This document shows positions 1 through 10,931 of a stretch of 64,000 nt of DNA, one piece after another. The DNA is taken from assembly GCA_027559495.1 (NCBI GenBank), contig JAMXSV010000008.1, positions 1,798,001 through 1,862,000 on the forward strand, read 5' to 3'. Positions within the stretch are counted from its first letter, which is position 1, and each line of letters opens with the position of its first letter. Below the pieces are notes generated by a model that saw only the letters and a program-made list of their open reading frames with translations, was not told the origin of the DNA and did not search any database. The translations under genes and the position numbers were made by a program. Source of the DNA: Aurifilum marmelostoma. Taxonomy: Eukaryota > Ascomycota > Sordariomycetes > Diaporthales > Cryphonectriaceae.

Positions 1-624
1 CAGGACGGATTTGAGCTGCAGCTCGCCACCAACCACCTTTCACACTTCTATCTATTCCAGTGCCTCAAAGATCTCCTGTTCGCTGGTGCCAAGAGCTCGC
101 CAGAGTTCGCCAGCAGGGTCGTGAACGTGAGCAGCTCAGGCCACAGGTCCAGCACCGTCCAGCTCGACGACATCAACCTCGAGGGCGAAGGGAGATATGA
201 CCCCAACGTCGGCTATGGCAACTCCAAGACGGCCAATATATGGATGGCCAACCATATCGAGCGGCTGTATGCGTCCAAGGGCATCCACGGCTACAGCCTC
301 ATGCCGGGCGGCATCCTCACAGGCTTGCAGAAGCACATACAGGAAGCCATGGAACAAGCCAAGAGCGACAAGACAGCCATGAACTACATCAAATCTCTCG
401 AACAGGGATGCGCCACGACCATCTGGGCAGCTGCTGCCAGGGAGCTCGAGGGGAAGGGCGGTGTGTATTGTGAGGACTGCGAGGTCACTGGCCCAGTACC
501 AGTAGGCCCTTCCTTCTCCGTGCTTTCTCCTGGTTACGCGAGCTGGGCCTTTGACCCCGACGGCGAGGAGAGGCTGTGGAGGATCAGCCTGGACATGGTT
601 GGCCTGGGGGAAAACGACGACTAG
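1..624 (+). CDS. Short-chain dehydrogenase/reductase, 3' part (5' end outside window)
   Basis: The frame is open from base 1 to the TAG at 622-624, about 207 residues, and continues upstream of the window. It reads as the C-terminal half of an NAD(P)-dependent SDR of the retinol-dehydrogenase/WW-oxidoreductase-like type. Visible are the NHLSHF segment (counterpart of the NHLGHF strand), the RVVNVSSSGH strand with the catalytic Ser, and the catalytic Tyr-x3-Lys pair as YGNSKTAN near base 214. A PGGILTGL stretch follows, at the place of the cofactor-capping PG motif. The cofactor-binding TGxxxGxG part lies outside. Proteins of this group are usually cytosolic or ER-associated oxidoreductases of lipophilic substrates; the substrate cannot be told. 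No intron is needed in the visible part. Confidence 0.9.
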   Translation, partial: QDGFELQLATNHLSHFYLFQCLKDLLFAGAKSSPEFASRVVNVSSSGHRSSTVQLDDINLEGEGRYDPNVGYGNSKTANIWMANHIERLYASKGIHGYSLMPGGILTGLQKHIQEAMEQAKSDKTAMNYIKSLEQGCATTIWAAAARELEGKGGVYCEDCEVTGPVPVGPSFSVLSPGYASWAFDPDGEERLWRISLDMVGLGENDD

Positions 625-2195
625 GCACGTGGCCTGGAAATTGACGAGCATCAGCAGCAAACAATAACTGACCAGTAGAGCTCTGATGTCTTCCTGGTCT
701 CATTTCGGGTATCTAGATACGTATTGTAAGGCATCCAAGAAGACTCATCAGATGCAGGGACCCTTTTAATAGCCCTACATTTTCGATAGGAAGAGAAAGA
801 ATTGCGCAATATTATCGATATTATCTATAGATAAGGAATAACTTCACAATTTCTTTACCTCTTGTTCGCCTCGCTCGAAGAGAACACAACTCCTGAAAAG
901 TGATCTCTCTCCTCGTTAAGATCGCTCTCCTGAAGATCTTTTTGATTGATACTTTCTCACCCTTCCTTTCTTCGGATGACGTCTTGCAAGAATCCGAATA
1001 CTGAGGTGGAACCCTGACTCGAAGGAGAACGAAAAGGGTACCACGTACTGCAAAGACAGCGGGCCTTCACCGAACATTTCAGCGGCAAGACGTCATGGCG
1101 TTTATCAAGAACGCTATTTCGGCGGACTGCCGAGACCAGCCCATCGGGGGTCCGGGTGGATCGGACCCTCACAGAGCCGCATTTCCCGTGACGACCCAGA
1201 AAGATTGAAGCAATGGGATTCGCCCCAAATCCCACGTACACTCCGCCATCCCGTGCCAGCGTGCGGCCCTCCTTTTCCCCTCCCCTCCTGTCTATACGGA
1301 AAACCTGCTGATTAGGGCCGATTGGGCGCATGTTAGCTCGGTCGGCCTGGCCCGATATGCCTCCGTCTGAAGACTCAACAGGGGCTGTTTTAGTTTAGGA
1401 TTGCACAGAATCAGAGGGTAAAAAAGAAGGGTATCGTAGGGATCTTGTTGTCCACGGGTCTGCGTTTAGGTTCATGCCAAGTGGCTCGTTTTGTAACCTA
1501 TCAGCAGAGAGGAGAGGCGCACGAGCACAGCCTCGGGATGAGGCGCCAAAGTCTTGGACACAATTCTTTTATGCGAATTATCGAGGATGATTAAACAGTG
1601 GTTTAATGAAAAAGAAAAAAAAAAAGACTTGAATTTTCCTGGTGACGTTCCCTCTTGCGCAACTGGTCCCTCCCCCCCCCCCCAAAAAAAAACATCACTT
1701 GTTCACTGACTCGAGCTTTCAGATCAGTCCTGCTACAGGCAGGTTCTGCCATATCTTACCAGTAGATAAGTTATGACGTTCTGCCAGTGCGAATTTTGTT
1801 GTTGTTTTCTTTGTGGAAAACAAATTTCTCCCTTATGGGCCCAGCCCGTGGGAATACTTCGGCCAAATGTGGATTTCCTCACGGGGTTGATGGGCTGAGA
1901 GATTCCCATCGCGTCGCGATGCGACGTAAGTCCATAGTACAATACTTACCATATCGGACCTGGAGACATAGTACAAGGCGAGATGGAGACCAGAGATATC
2001 ACGTAATGTCTCCCTCTCGCCCCATGAAAATGACAAGTCGTGTAAATATGGATTAATTACGCACCGCCCTGTCTTCTCCAGGTCTTTTCCCCTCCCCCCT
2101 CTAATCACCTCTACACGATTCACCTACTACCATTTCCCATCTTCCCTCTTCTGCTTCTCCCCGTTGAGGTTGAGGCGTACCTTTCTATCACCGTC
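625..2195. other. Intergenic region upstream of the MFS transporter
   Basis: No credible gene on either strand. It holds an A-rich run followed by a C-run near 1606-1690, and a strongly pyrimidine-rich stretch over the last 110 bases before the MFS start codon, a common feature of fungal core promoters. The open frames here are short and have no recognisable protein features. Confidence 0.6.
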
Positions 2196-4122
2196 ATGAC
2201 ATCCTACTTCCCTTCCTTCTCGGCTCCTCCCTCCAGACCGGGTTCTCTGGCTGCGTCCAGACCCAACTCCTATTATGCACCGTCCTACCGCGGCACCGCA
2301 TCAAGACCGGGCAGCCCGGGTCTCTCCAGCCCTTTTACCTCTCGGCCCGGAACTTCGAGGGGACCGTCTCGCCGGGCTTCACTGTCGAGACCCGGCAGTG
2401 TGGTGATTGACGAGACGGACGAGACGACGCCCGACATCCTTTCTGTCGCGGGCCACGAGAACGACGTCAAGCGGGACGAAAAGGGATTCCCACTCGTGGG
2501 CCGCATTGTGGGAGGAAAGTTTGTCGGCCCACAGAACGAGTCCATCGATCCCGACTGTGGCCCGATCACGACTGTGGACATTGACATGCCGCTCACACTG
2601 ACCGAGGCCGTGAGCCACGACGGCAAGGAATATCTCGTGCTCAATTTCGCGACTGGAGACAAGGAGAACCCTTATGAATGGAGCAAGTGGAAGAAGACAA
2701 TGGTGTCGACCATGCTCAACCTCATGACTCTGTTCATCGGTCTTGCGACGACCGCGTACAGCTCCGGCATCACCAGCATGGTGAAGGACCTGAACGCGAC
2801 CTCGGAGCAAGGCCAGCTGGGCCTCTTCACCTTCAACATCGCCTGTGCCCTGGCGCCCATGGTCCTGGCCCCCTTTTGCGAGCTCGTCGGGCGCAAGGTC
2901 ATCTACGCCGGGGCCTTCTTCTGTTTCTCCGTGCTCTTCATCGGCCTCGCCCTGGCTCAGGACATCGGCACCATCATCGGCCTGCGGCTGCTTTTGGGCT
3001 TGTTCGGCTGCGTGGGCACCATCCTCGTGGGCGGCACCTTTGACGACATGTACGTCCCTCACGAGCGGTCCCGCCCCATGGCCATGTTCTCGTGGGTCGC
3101 CATTTTCGGCACCGTCGCTGCCCCAATCTATGCCGGCTTCATCGACCAGTCCATCGGCTGGCGTTGGATCGAGGGCATCCAGGGCCTGGCCAACGTGCCA
3201 CTCCTGATCTGCATCTTTGTGTTTTTCCCCGAGACGCGCGGCGGTGTTGCTCTGCACAAGAGAGCCTCAGCCCTGCGCAAGGCCACCGGCGACGAGCGCT
3301 ACGTGGCCGAGGGCGACATCTACACACCCGACATCAAGAGCATGCTGCGGGCCTCGTCCGTCAAGGCCATCCACATGCTGGCCACGGAGCCCGTCGTGCT
3401 GGCCTTTGGCATGTGGATCGCCTTCTGCTGGGGCGTGACCTTCCTGTTCCTGTCCGTCATCTCCATCACCTTCGTCGACAAGCGCGGCTGGTCGACCGGC
3501 ATGGCCGGCCTGCCCTACATCGCCCTCGCCCTGGGCACCACGCTCGCCTGGCTCGCCCACCACTTCCAGATGCGCAAGTACGACCGCCTCACCGCCGACC
3601 CAAACGCCAAGGTGACTCCCGAGGCCCGTCTCTACGGCGCCATGTTCGGCGCCATCTGGCTGCCCATCGGCCTCTTCATCTACAGCTTCACCCAGTACGC
3701 CTTCCTCGACTGGGTGGGCCCCTGTGTCGGCCTTGTCCTGATCGCTTTTGGCATCTATTTTGTCTTCGAGAGCACGTACAGTTACACCGCCGACTGCTAT
3801 GGCGAGAGCGCCAGCAGCGCCATCGCCGGACAGGGTCTGATGAGGAACACGTTGGGTGCGGTGACGCCGCTGTTTGCCACGCAGTTCTTTGTTAACGTCG
3901 GGTAAGTCTTTTTTTGGATTAACGCTGATGAGCTATTGCTTTCTTGGTTGAATGACAGGCTTTGATGCTGACTTTTAATTCCTTTCTCACTTGTCCAGGT
4001 CCCAGTATGCCGGTCTGATCCTCGCGCTGTTCGGAACTGCACTGAGTCTGATCCCGTTTGTCTTCATGAAGTGGGGACCCAAGCTGAGGGCGAGAAGCAA
4101 GCTTGCCAAGGTGTATGACTAA
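2196..4122 (+). CDS. MFS transporter, DHA1 drug:H+ antiporter type
   Basis: Two exons, 2196-3901 and 3999-4122, joined across a GT-AG intron (donor GTAAGT, acceptor TCCAG, 97 bp, phase 2), give 609 residues. The first about 130 residues are Ser/Pro/Arg-rich and carry repeated SRPGS-like motifs, probably a disordered cytosolic tail. NPYEWSKWKK then leads into the usual 12 membrane segments. The intracellular loop RLLLGLFGCVG followed by DMYVPHERSRPMA matches the fungal DHA1 group that includes polyamine and multidrug exporters (Tpo1/Flr1-like). Without the intron the frame stops right after NVG, losing the last membrane segment, which supports the splice. The protein is expected in the plasma membrane; the substrate is not predictable. 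Confidence 0.92.
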
Positions 4123-5129
4123 GAAGCTGGAGAAGAGGACGGAAGCCCTGGTACGACGCCCCAAGTGCGTGATATCGATTGCATCTGGGCGCGGGCACTT
4201 TTGTTACAACTCTTGTCGAGGTCTTCTTTCAACTCAAAGCAGATAGGTGGACCTTCTCAGTCTCATACTACCTCAATTTTGGAGTTCTCGTGCTGCTCGC
4301 TTTCCTCGGCCCGTCTTCCGGGTCCAATGCCGTTGTTTAGTCCACCCAAAAAGTCTGTTGTGTATGTCGTGATGCATTTTGAGCGTGTGGCGTGATCAGA
4401 AGCCTCTCGACCCGCCGGAACCGTATCGCTGCGCTACTCTCTAGCTCGCTGATCTTGTCAAATGGGCATCAATATAGAAACCGATGTTGCCGCGGCCGGT
4501 GCTCCCGACTTTCATCGATGCTGGTGATGCGCCTCGTGTGGGTGACCATCAGTGGTTCGATTATCCCCAGATCCACTCCTCTTTGAGTGACGTCCATTCT
4601 GTTCCAATCACCTCGTCCATCCGTAGACCCCATCGTCCATCATTCTCATCACGCAAACCGCACGGCCATCACGGGTTTCGATCCGTCCTCGGATATCTCG
4701 GGATGCGGCACCGCCCTGGTCGGTATGCCCGCCCAGGACGTCCTCATCGGAGAAAATGTCATTTCTAGAAAAAATGGTAATCGCTCTGGTCAGCCAATAA
4801 GAGAAAATGAAAGAATGAACAATGAGAAGACCTCTCATACGGGCGGGCAGCAAAGCCATGGTTGTTTTCTACGAACCAGGAAGTTCAGCGTTGGGCCGTC
4901 TGGCCGGGGGACAATGTATGGGCAGCTCATCCTCGACATCAGGTGCTGGCTCTGTGTTTCGATGACAGGTTAGCTTTCTTTGTGTCTCTTGCTGTGGTTC
5001 TGGGTTCATTTTCAGAGATCGCAGTGAGCAGCTGGGTGTGAGACCTACTCTTCTTGAAACGGAATAACGACGTGAGTCTGTAGGGCAGTGTTATGGGTTC
5101 CTGCGAGGAAGTAAAGGCCCCGTTAACAG
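4123..5129. other. Intergenic, downstream of MFS
   Basis: About 1 kb with only short overlapping open frames, none with recognisable features. It probably holds the 3' UTR and terminator of the transporter. Nothing else seen. Confidence 0.5.
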
Positions 5130-5396
5130 TCAAGTCATTGCATGAGACACGTAGCTACACAATAAACCACGAAGAGAACAAGTCAAGGATGAAAGTCTCT
5201 CGTGGGCTTGACGAACCTCTCGATTTGAAAGCTGCTTGTACAGCCAATATAAAAATGCCGTGCCGATGAAGACGGCGCCGACGACGGCATAGGGAATGCC
5301 AGGATGGCATTTCCACTCATTCGAGTGGCATACCGGCATGGGACCCCGCCTCGCGACCTCCCGCGCGGCCCCGCGTAGCGACACCGGAAGCTTCAT
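5130..5396 (-). CDS. Possible small single-pass membrane protein (88 aa)
   Basis: A short intronless frame. It has a basic N-terminus (residues 1-20), then two Cys around CHSNEWKC, a helix-capping HPGIPY, and one hydrophobic segment of about 17 residues ending in LYWLYKQ. A polar tail follows. This is the layout of a tail- or signal-anchored small membrane protein. I do not recognise a family. The second ATG (MPVCHSNEW) is an equally good start. It lies alone between the MFS gene and a long gene-poor stretch. Length alone gives little support, so it could be chance; conservation of the HPGIPY-TM block in related genomes would decide. Confidence 0.35.
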   Translation of the reverse strand: MKLPVSLRGAAREVARRGPMPVCHSNEWKCHPGIPYAVVGAVFIGTAFLYWLYKQLSNREVRQAHERLSSLTCSLRGLLCSYVSHAMT

Positions 5397-7687
5397 GGCT
5401 GCAAGCAGGGCTGAAGGCCACCTTCAGTGTTGATTATAGAATGATAATTAATGAATGAATGAATGCAAGAAGTGTGTGCCTCTGGCCAAGGGAGAAAAAC
5501 AGATGACGACAACAAAGCCTTTCTTGATCAAACTGGTGTGCGAAAATTGGACAGTTTTGGTTTTTTGTTGGAAGGGATTCCTTCGGTGCCCTTTGTTCGC
5601 CGGAGGGTGGACTCGGGCGAGGGATAAGAAAATGGAACCATCTCCTCTCTTTACGCCTGCGTAAGCTGATGCCGCTCCCGCGCCTCACTCACACACGGGT
5701 TGACAAATGGCACACACAAACGCAGTGCTCCAAGTAGTATATTCCTGCGGGAAGGGAAAAAGCATTGCGGATTACTTTAGTCTATTCCCGTTATGGCCGC
5801 GCGGATGCAGCGCTGACGGCGCCAGTGTTCCCTCCCTTGCTCGAAAGGTCATGTAGGTGTGGCGCGCCCGGAACAACTCGGCCTTCGCTTAGTAGGCTTC
5901 ACTGTTGGAGTGCGTGTGTGCGTGCGTGTGACACGAATAGGCCCTCTCAGCAGATCATTTTTTTCTCTTGTCTCTCAACTTTGTGGCCGTAGGATTGCTT
6001 ATAATGAGAGAAAGCCTTCCGAAGGATCCGAGAGTTGCACAGTGAGTGGCAGAGACCCGGTTAGGCAGCCAGTTATAGGGTAACAAGGTGGCTGGCTTGT
6101 TGGTCCGTTGGCTGTCTTGTGCAGGCTGGATTTGGGGGCAGGTCCTGGGTGGGGAATGGAGGAATCCCCCGAGCCACGAAAAAGACCGATCGATCGATCA
6201 CTCGTGATGGCTGTTTTCGGTTGGAGAGATTTGAAAACAGCCCGTGTCATCAGCACATGTCTCAGCTGCCTGACTACGTATTTGGATAAATGCTAAGTAT
6301 GCCCCTGACACTGCGCTCCCATTTGTTAGTTTGCGTATTCGTGGTTGTCGCCAATCTGCAACACGTGAAGTGGTCAAATACTGTCTCGAAAACAATGAAA
6401 GAGGGTATTTATATTCATGCTGGTGTAATTACAAGGCCCGGTGGAATTTCATTCTGAGATATTAACACACTCGAAGGCGGCCATCGAGAAAAAGTCATTC
6501 CACCAGTGCAATGAGGAGGATTTGATATGCCCCGGAAATAAAATACAATAAAGTGAGAATATTTGCTTACAACCGATGCGTTCACGCTACACAAGACGTA
6601 TATAAGGAAATTCAGAACATTAGTCAAGACTACGCAAATCCTCTTCAAACAGGCACGAAAGGATTGGCGAATCCTATTAGGCTATTGCCATAGTTCATAC
6701 TGCGCTGTATTTGTTGTAGAAGACGCTCAATATGTATTGAATTCCTTGTTTGCACCGGCACCAATACCTCAACGGACATCCTTGTGAGCTTGGTTTGACA
6801 GTCGGTCCATCGTGATGGATTAAGCTGTGATAAGGAAGGCAAGTCAGGAGGCACTGGTCCGGGAGCTCTCCGAGAAACCTTCACTAAGGTCAGATCTCTT
6901 GAATATTCATGAATTCTCCGAGAGAGGCGTATGGCATAGAGATATGTACAGACTGGCTTTCCGCTTCTCCGTTCTTTGAGAGAGTTCTAGGACGTGGGAT
7001 GTCATCACCTACCTGATGAGTGCTTAGGGGCGCTTCAGGGTGCTTCAACAGATCGGAATGCTGTCTAGTAGTCGTCATGACCCCTCGAGAGAAGGAGGCT
7101 TTCACACCGCCGTGGTTGCACGACCCTTCCTGATTTTGATGGTGATGAAAGGTTTCTGAATCTGCAAATCCCAGTTGATAATCTTGGTACCAAGGATATT
7201 TAAATAGCTTGCACTATCCCAGTCTCATCTACATATGGTCCTCGTGAACCCCAAATCTAAATCCCTCTCCAGGCATTATATCACTGTAGAAGAGGAAATG
7301 GATATTGGTAACATTACGCTCAAGGGAATGTACATTCATACCTGGGTAGAGTTAAGCCAATTCTCAAGAATTGATGCAGTGGGTAATTTTGACTTCAATT
7401 GCAACATGCTATACTCAGTCTCCCTGCTTGTATCCTGCGTACCTATCAACTGCGCCCAAAAGAAGCCAACAACATCAAATTGACCCCAAACAAAAGAAAG
7501 TGTTTATATCTGAATGACTTGAAAGGAAAGATGGTGTAAATGAAGTGAAACCAAGATGTAACGACTGATGAAAATGAGTGAAGGCGTAGTCGTGTGCGTC
7601 CTCCACCCAAAACAAGAAATCAAAACCCATCTTCTTCATGGGACACGTGTACGTCTTGAGAGCTCCTGAAAACATCCTGAATTGTCT
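5397..7687. other. Gene-poor intergenic region with microsatellites
   Basis: About 2.3 kb without a supportable gene. It contains an (AATG)4 run around 5450-5465 and a (CGAT)3 run around 6187-6199. Short frames on both strands overlap one another and show no domains. Confidence 0.5.
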
Positions 7688-9286
7688 TCAGGGTCCATAT
7701 GGCTTCCTCACCTTGGTGGTGAGGGTAAGGTGCTCGTGCACAGTCTTGACGCGGCCATCTCCTCCCTTGGAGCCGTCGTTATTGTCACCCCGGTCCATAA
7801 GCGTGGGCTTGTCCGTGATCAGAGGCTTGTCCACAACCGGAGTCTTGTTGCCCTGTAGTAGCTTCTCAAGAGGTGTCAATTTCTTGGGACCGTCCTTGTG
7901 GCTGGGCCTCGCCTTGTCGGTCTTGTTGCCACCTTGATGAAATGTGCCATTACCGCCCTTGGGCTCATGAACCGTGCTGTTCTTGCCTCCGTGGGTGGTG
8001 TGGTTGCCCTTCTTGGCGCCATGGAACCTCCCAGGACTGAATGTCGGCTTAGGAGACTCGGGATTCTTGGGAGTGTCGGTGCTCGTGGGGAGGTTGGACT
8101 CTGTGTGAGAGTCGGTCTTGGGCTTCGACTCGCCGTCAATAGTTTTCGGAGTCTCTAGAACCTCACGCTTGTGCTGCTGCTTGGGGATGAACTTCAACGG
8201 CACCTCGGCCGCATTGTATCTCTTCTCACCATGCTGAGACTTCCCCTTCATTGTGTCGTGACTGCCCTGTTCTGGCCCATGGCCTCCTGGTCCTCCATGC
8301 CCCATGCCTCCTCCATGCTGGCCACCATGCGCACCCCCACTGGGAGCCGCGCGCCCAGGTCCGGCAGGCATGATGCTCGCGCCCATGGGCATCTCAGCTT
8401 GGCGTCTCTGGCTCCCTGCCTGGGGCATCTCGCCGTGCTGGCCTCCTCCGTGCTGCAAGTGGCCTTGCATACCACCACCTCCGTGCATCCTCATTCCGCC
8501 GCCCTGCACGCCTCCAGAAGGGGCAGCACCGCCAACAAAAGCTGCTCCGCCCGGCATGTCTCCGTTGCCAAAGCGACGCTGCTGCTGCTGCTTGTTCTCC
8601 TCGGGCATCTCTCCTCCACCCATCTTCCTGTTACCACCCTCCTCTCCTCCCTCATGCTTGCCGCCATGGTGCTTGCCGCCGTGGTGCTTTCCGCCGCGCA
8701 TGCTTCCTCCAGTAGGCGCAGCTTGTTGCCCGCCACCGGTGACCATGGCCTCGCCTACAGCCATGCGCCCCTCTTCACGGCCCTTGGTGTGGTGGTGGTG
8801 CTTGCCCTTCCCGCTCGCTTGCTCGCCATGACGGGCCCGGTCCTGCAGCATCGGAGCCCCAGTTGGCTTCGCAGAGCCCGGGTTCATCATCGGAGGGCCC
8901 TGGCTGACGGGCAGCCCAACGCCGCTCACCGCATGGCCATGACCACCTCCAAACATGCCTCCGGAACCATGTTTGCCCTTGCCTTCTCCGTAACCTCCCG
9001 GGCCTCCCGGGCCTCCCATCTCCGAAGTACCTTTTCCATCAGAGTGTCCCTGAAATGAAGCACTGCCGCCGCCCTGCTGTGTGGGCCTTGCCACACGGGC
9101 TTCCAGGTTGATGGAGGTCTCTGGGAAGAGCGTCTCGAGGGAGGTCGTTGTCACGGGACGACCCTCCTGGGTGACGGTCAGGATCCTTGTGGCCGTAATG
9201 ACTGCATTCTGGGCCTGGGTCGGCTGCAGAGCGGAGGCGACTGAGGATCCGAAGATCGCGGTGGCGAGAATGGTATTGTACTTCAT
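7688..9286 (-). CDS. Secreted Gly/His/Met-rich low-complexity protein
   Basis: Intronless, 532 residues from the ATG at 9286. That start is preferred over in-frame upstream ATGs because it begins a clean signal peptide (MKYNTILATAIFGSSVASA). The mature chain starts with about 45 ordinary residues (ITATRILTVTQEGRP), followed by a long Gly/His/Lys/Gln/Met-rich part. That part has GGKHHGGKHHGGKHEGG repeats, a KHHHH run, QQQQ, and many GGM/HGG units. The last 150 residues are Pro/Thr/Lys/Asn-rich with several N-x-T sequons. I see no Cys or Trp. KR dipeptides that Kex2 could cut flank YNAAEVPLKFIPKQQHKR. No catalytic domain is visible. Metal (Cu/Ni/Zn) binding by the His tracts and a cell-wall or extracellular location are inferences. 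Confidence 0.8.
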   Translation of the reverse strand: MKYNTILATAIFGSSVASALQPTQAQNAVITATRILTVTQEGRPVTTTSLETLFPETSINLEARVARPTQQGGGSASFQGHSDGKGTSEMGGPGGPGGYGEGKGKHGSGGMFGGGHGHAVSGVGLPVSQGPPMMNPGSAKPTGAPMLQDRARHGEQASGKGKHHHHTKGREEGRMAVGEAMVTGGGQQAAPTGGSMRGGKHHGGKHHGGKHEGGEEGGNRKMGGGEMPEENKQQQQRRFGNGDMPGGAAFVGGAAPSGGVQGGGMRMHGGGGMQGHLQHGGGQHGEMPQAGSQRRQAEMPMGASIMPAGPGRAAPSGGAHGGQHGGGMGHGGPGGHGPEQGSHDTMKGKSQHGEKRYNAAEVPLKFIPKQQHKREVLETPKTIDGESKPKTDSHTESNLPTSTDTPKNPESPKPTFSPGRFHGAKKGNHTTHGGKNSTVHEPKGGNGTFHQGGNKTDKARPSHKDGPKKLTPLEKLLQGNKTPVVDKPLITDKPTLMDRGDNNDGSKGGDGRVKTVHEHLTLTTKVRKPYGP

Positions 9287-10931
9287 TGTGAGGAAGAGGT
9301 GCAAAGATGGCACGAGGTAAACAGTAAACCAGGAAAGAACGAAAAAACGACTGCAAACGAGAGAAACAAAAAGCAAAAGAGAAAAATATACAAGCCCTCA
9401 AGGTGACCGGCAGCCTTTGGAAGGGTAAAAGTTTGACTGAGGAGAAGAGAAGAAACACAAAACAAAACTGAAGCGATCAACGCTGAAGGGAGAATGAATG
9501 ATCAGCTTGTTGGAGGTGATGAGGCTTCATACTTGGTTCCACGACCAGCCCCGAGGAGGGCGATACTTATGTAGCTTCGCAAGAGAGAACCGTGAGAACT
9601 AAAGGTCAGTCACGCTTTCACAAAACAACACCAGGACCCAGCGTGGACCGCCTGGTAACTAGGAGTAGCCCAGGGCCGAATGTGCAGTACGCGGTGCGGC
9701 CGTGCCTGAGACGACTCGGAAATTTGTAAGACATTTCCACATAAATCCATTATCTCTCTCGTCGTGATTTAGCGACATATTTTCAATTTGCGACCACGAC
9801 GCTGTGTCGTCTGTGGGGATATACATGGGCCGAAACAGGCCACCTGCATGTCGAGGTCAGTAGAAACACATGCAAGCCGGGGAATAAACAATGACTGCAG
9901 AAACATCTCTCGGGATGGAGAGAGATCGCAGTACCAGAGGGTCCTGAACGACAGTCCGAATGACTAGAACTCTAGGTATCCAAGCCAGTGTCAGCTTACG
10001 GGCCACCAGCTTTCTTCAATGTGAGAGTCTTGTTTCCCCGGACCAGTGCTATCAACAAAGAAGACGGAGTAGTACGCTCCTCTGGCCTGCACCGGCCCAC
10101 GCTATTGTTTGGCGGTTGGCGCACTATCCGGTCCGCCGGGCTCGCATGCTTGCTGGATGCTTGAATGCAGATGGGGCTCGCCTATGGCCGGTGTTTGGGT
10201 GCGCTGACACCTGGAATCACTGCGTGGGCCGCTACGGGCGGGACCCGTCAGAGAGCGCCACACCAAACGAAACATGTAAGCAGAATGACGACGATCAGGA
10301 GTTATAAAGAGGACTGCCTTGTCTTTTAGCATCAAAGCAGGTCGTCGGATCATTGGATCGGTCTTGCGACCTCACACCACAGTTTTGAAGTATCAGACGA
10401 GTTCAAGAAATAGATATCGCATTTGCACAAAGGTAGGGGAATGAATGTGATTAATTCCTGCCAGAGACGAGAGACGCTCTAGCATGTCTCCACCAGAACC
10501 CTGAATAGTAACAATATTCAGTTGACAACTGATGTCGGCATCATGTGAAGCAGTAATCAGCAATAAGCAGTCCGAGCAACTGGATATCATGTCAGCCAGG
10601 GACGTCATGAGTTGAATCACGGTAATGAGAACAAACCAACAGTACCTGTTTCAGGACAAGAATTTGTCCGATATCCCTTAGAGGAGTAGCTCCCTCTCTA
10701 GAATCAGCACAAACACATAGACCCTGGAAGCAGACTTTAGTGGTAAACTGCCATCATGTCGATGATCCGAGAAGCATTCAAATATGATCGTGTATTCTTA
10801 TTGTTTATACTCATTCATCTGCAGTGTACCCTTTATCACAGGTGAAGCCAGCTATCTCATCAATTCTCCCCTTCCTTCTGACGCTTCAGTGTGTCCGACT
10901 TTCCTCGATGGTGCCAAATCACGACAAGCCT
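9287..10931. other. Intergenic, between two minus-strand genes
   Basis: About 1.6 kb. The part next to 9286 is the promoter/5' leader of the Gly/His-rich protein, and the part next to 10932 is the 3' flank of the glutaminase gene. Frames such as the one at 9960-10307 have no recognisable features and no plausible start context. No RNA gene seen. Confidence 0.5.

Noticed and set aside
2379..3257. Long minus frame within the MFS gene
   Set aside because: Antisense of a clear transporter with conserved motifs; its translation is Asp/His/Glu-rich without any domain.
8171..9058. Long plus-strand frames opposite the Gly/His-rich gene
   Set aside because: They are antisense shadows of a GC-rich repetitive coding region; the minus frame has the signal peptide and coherent composition.
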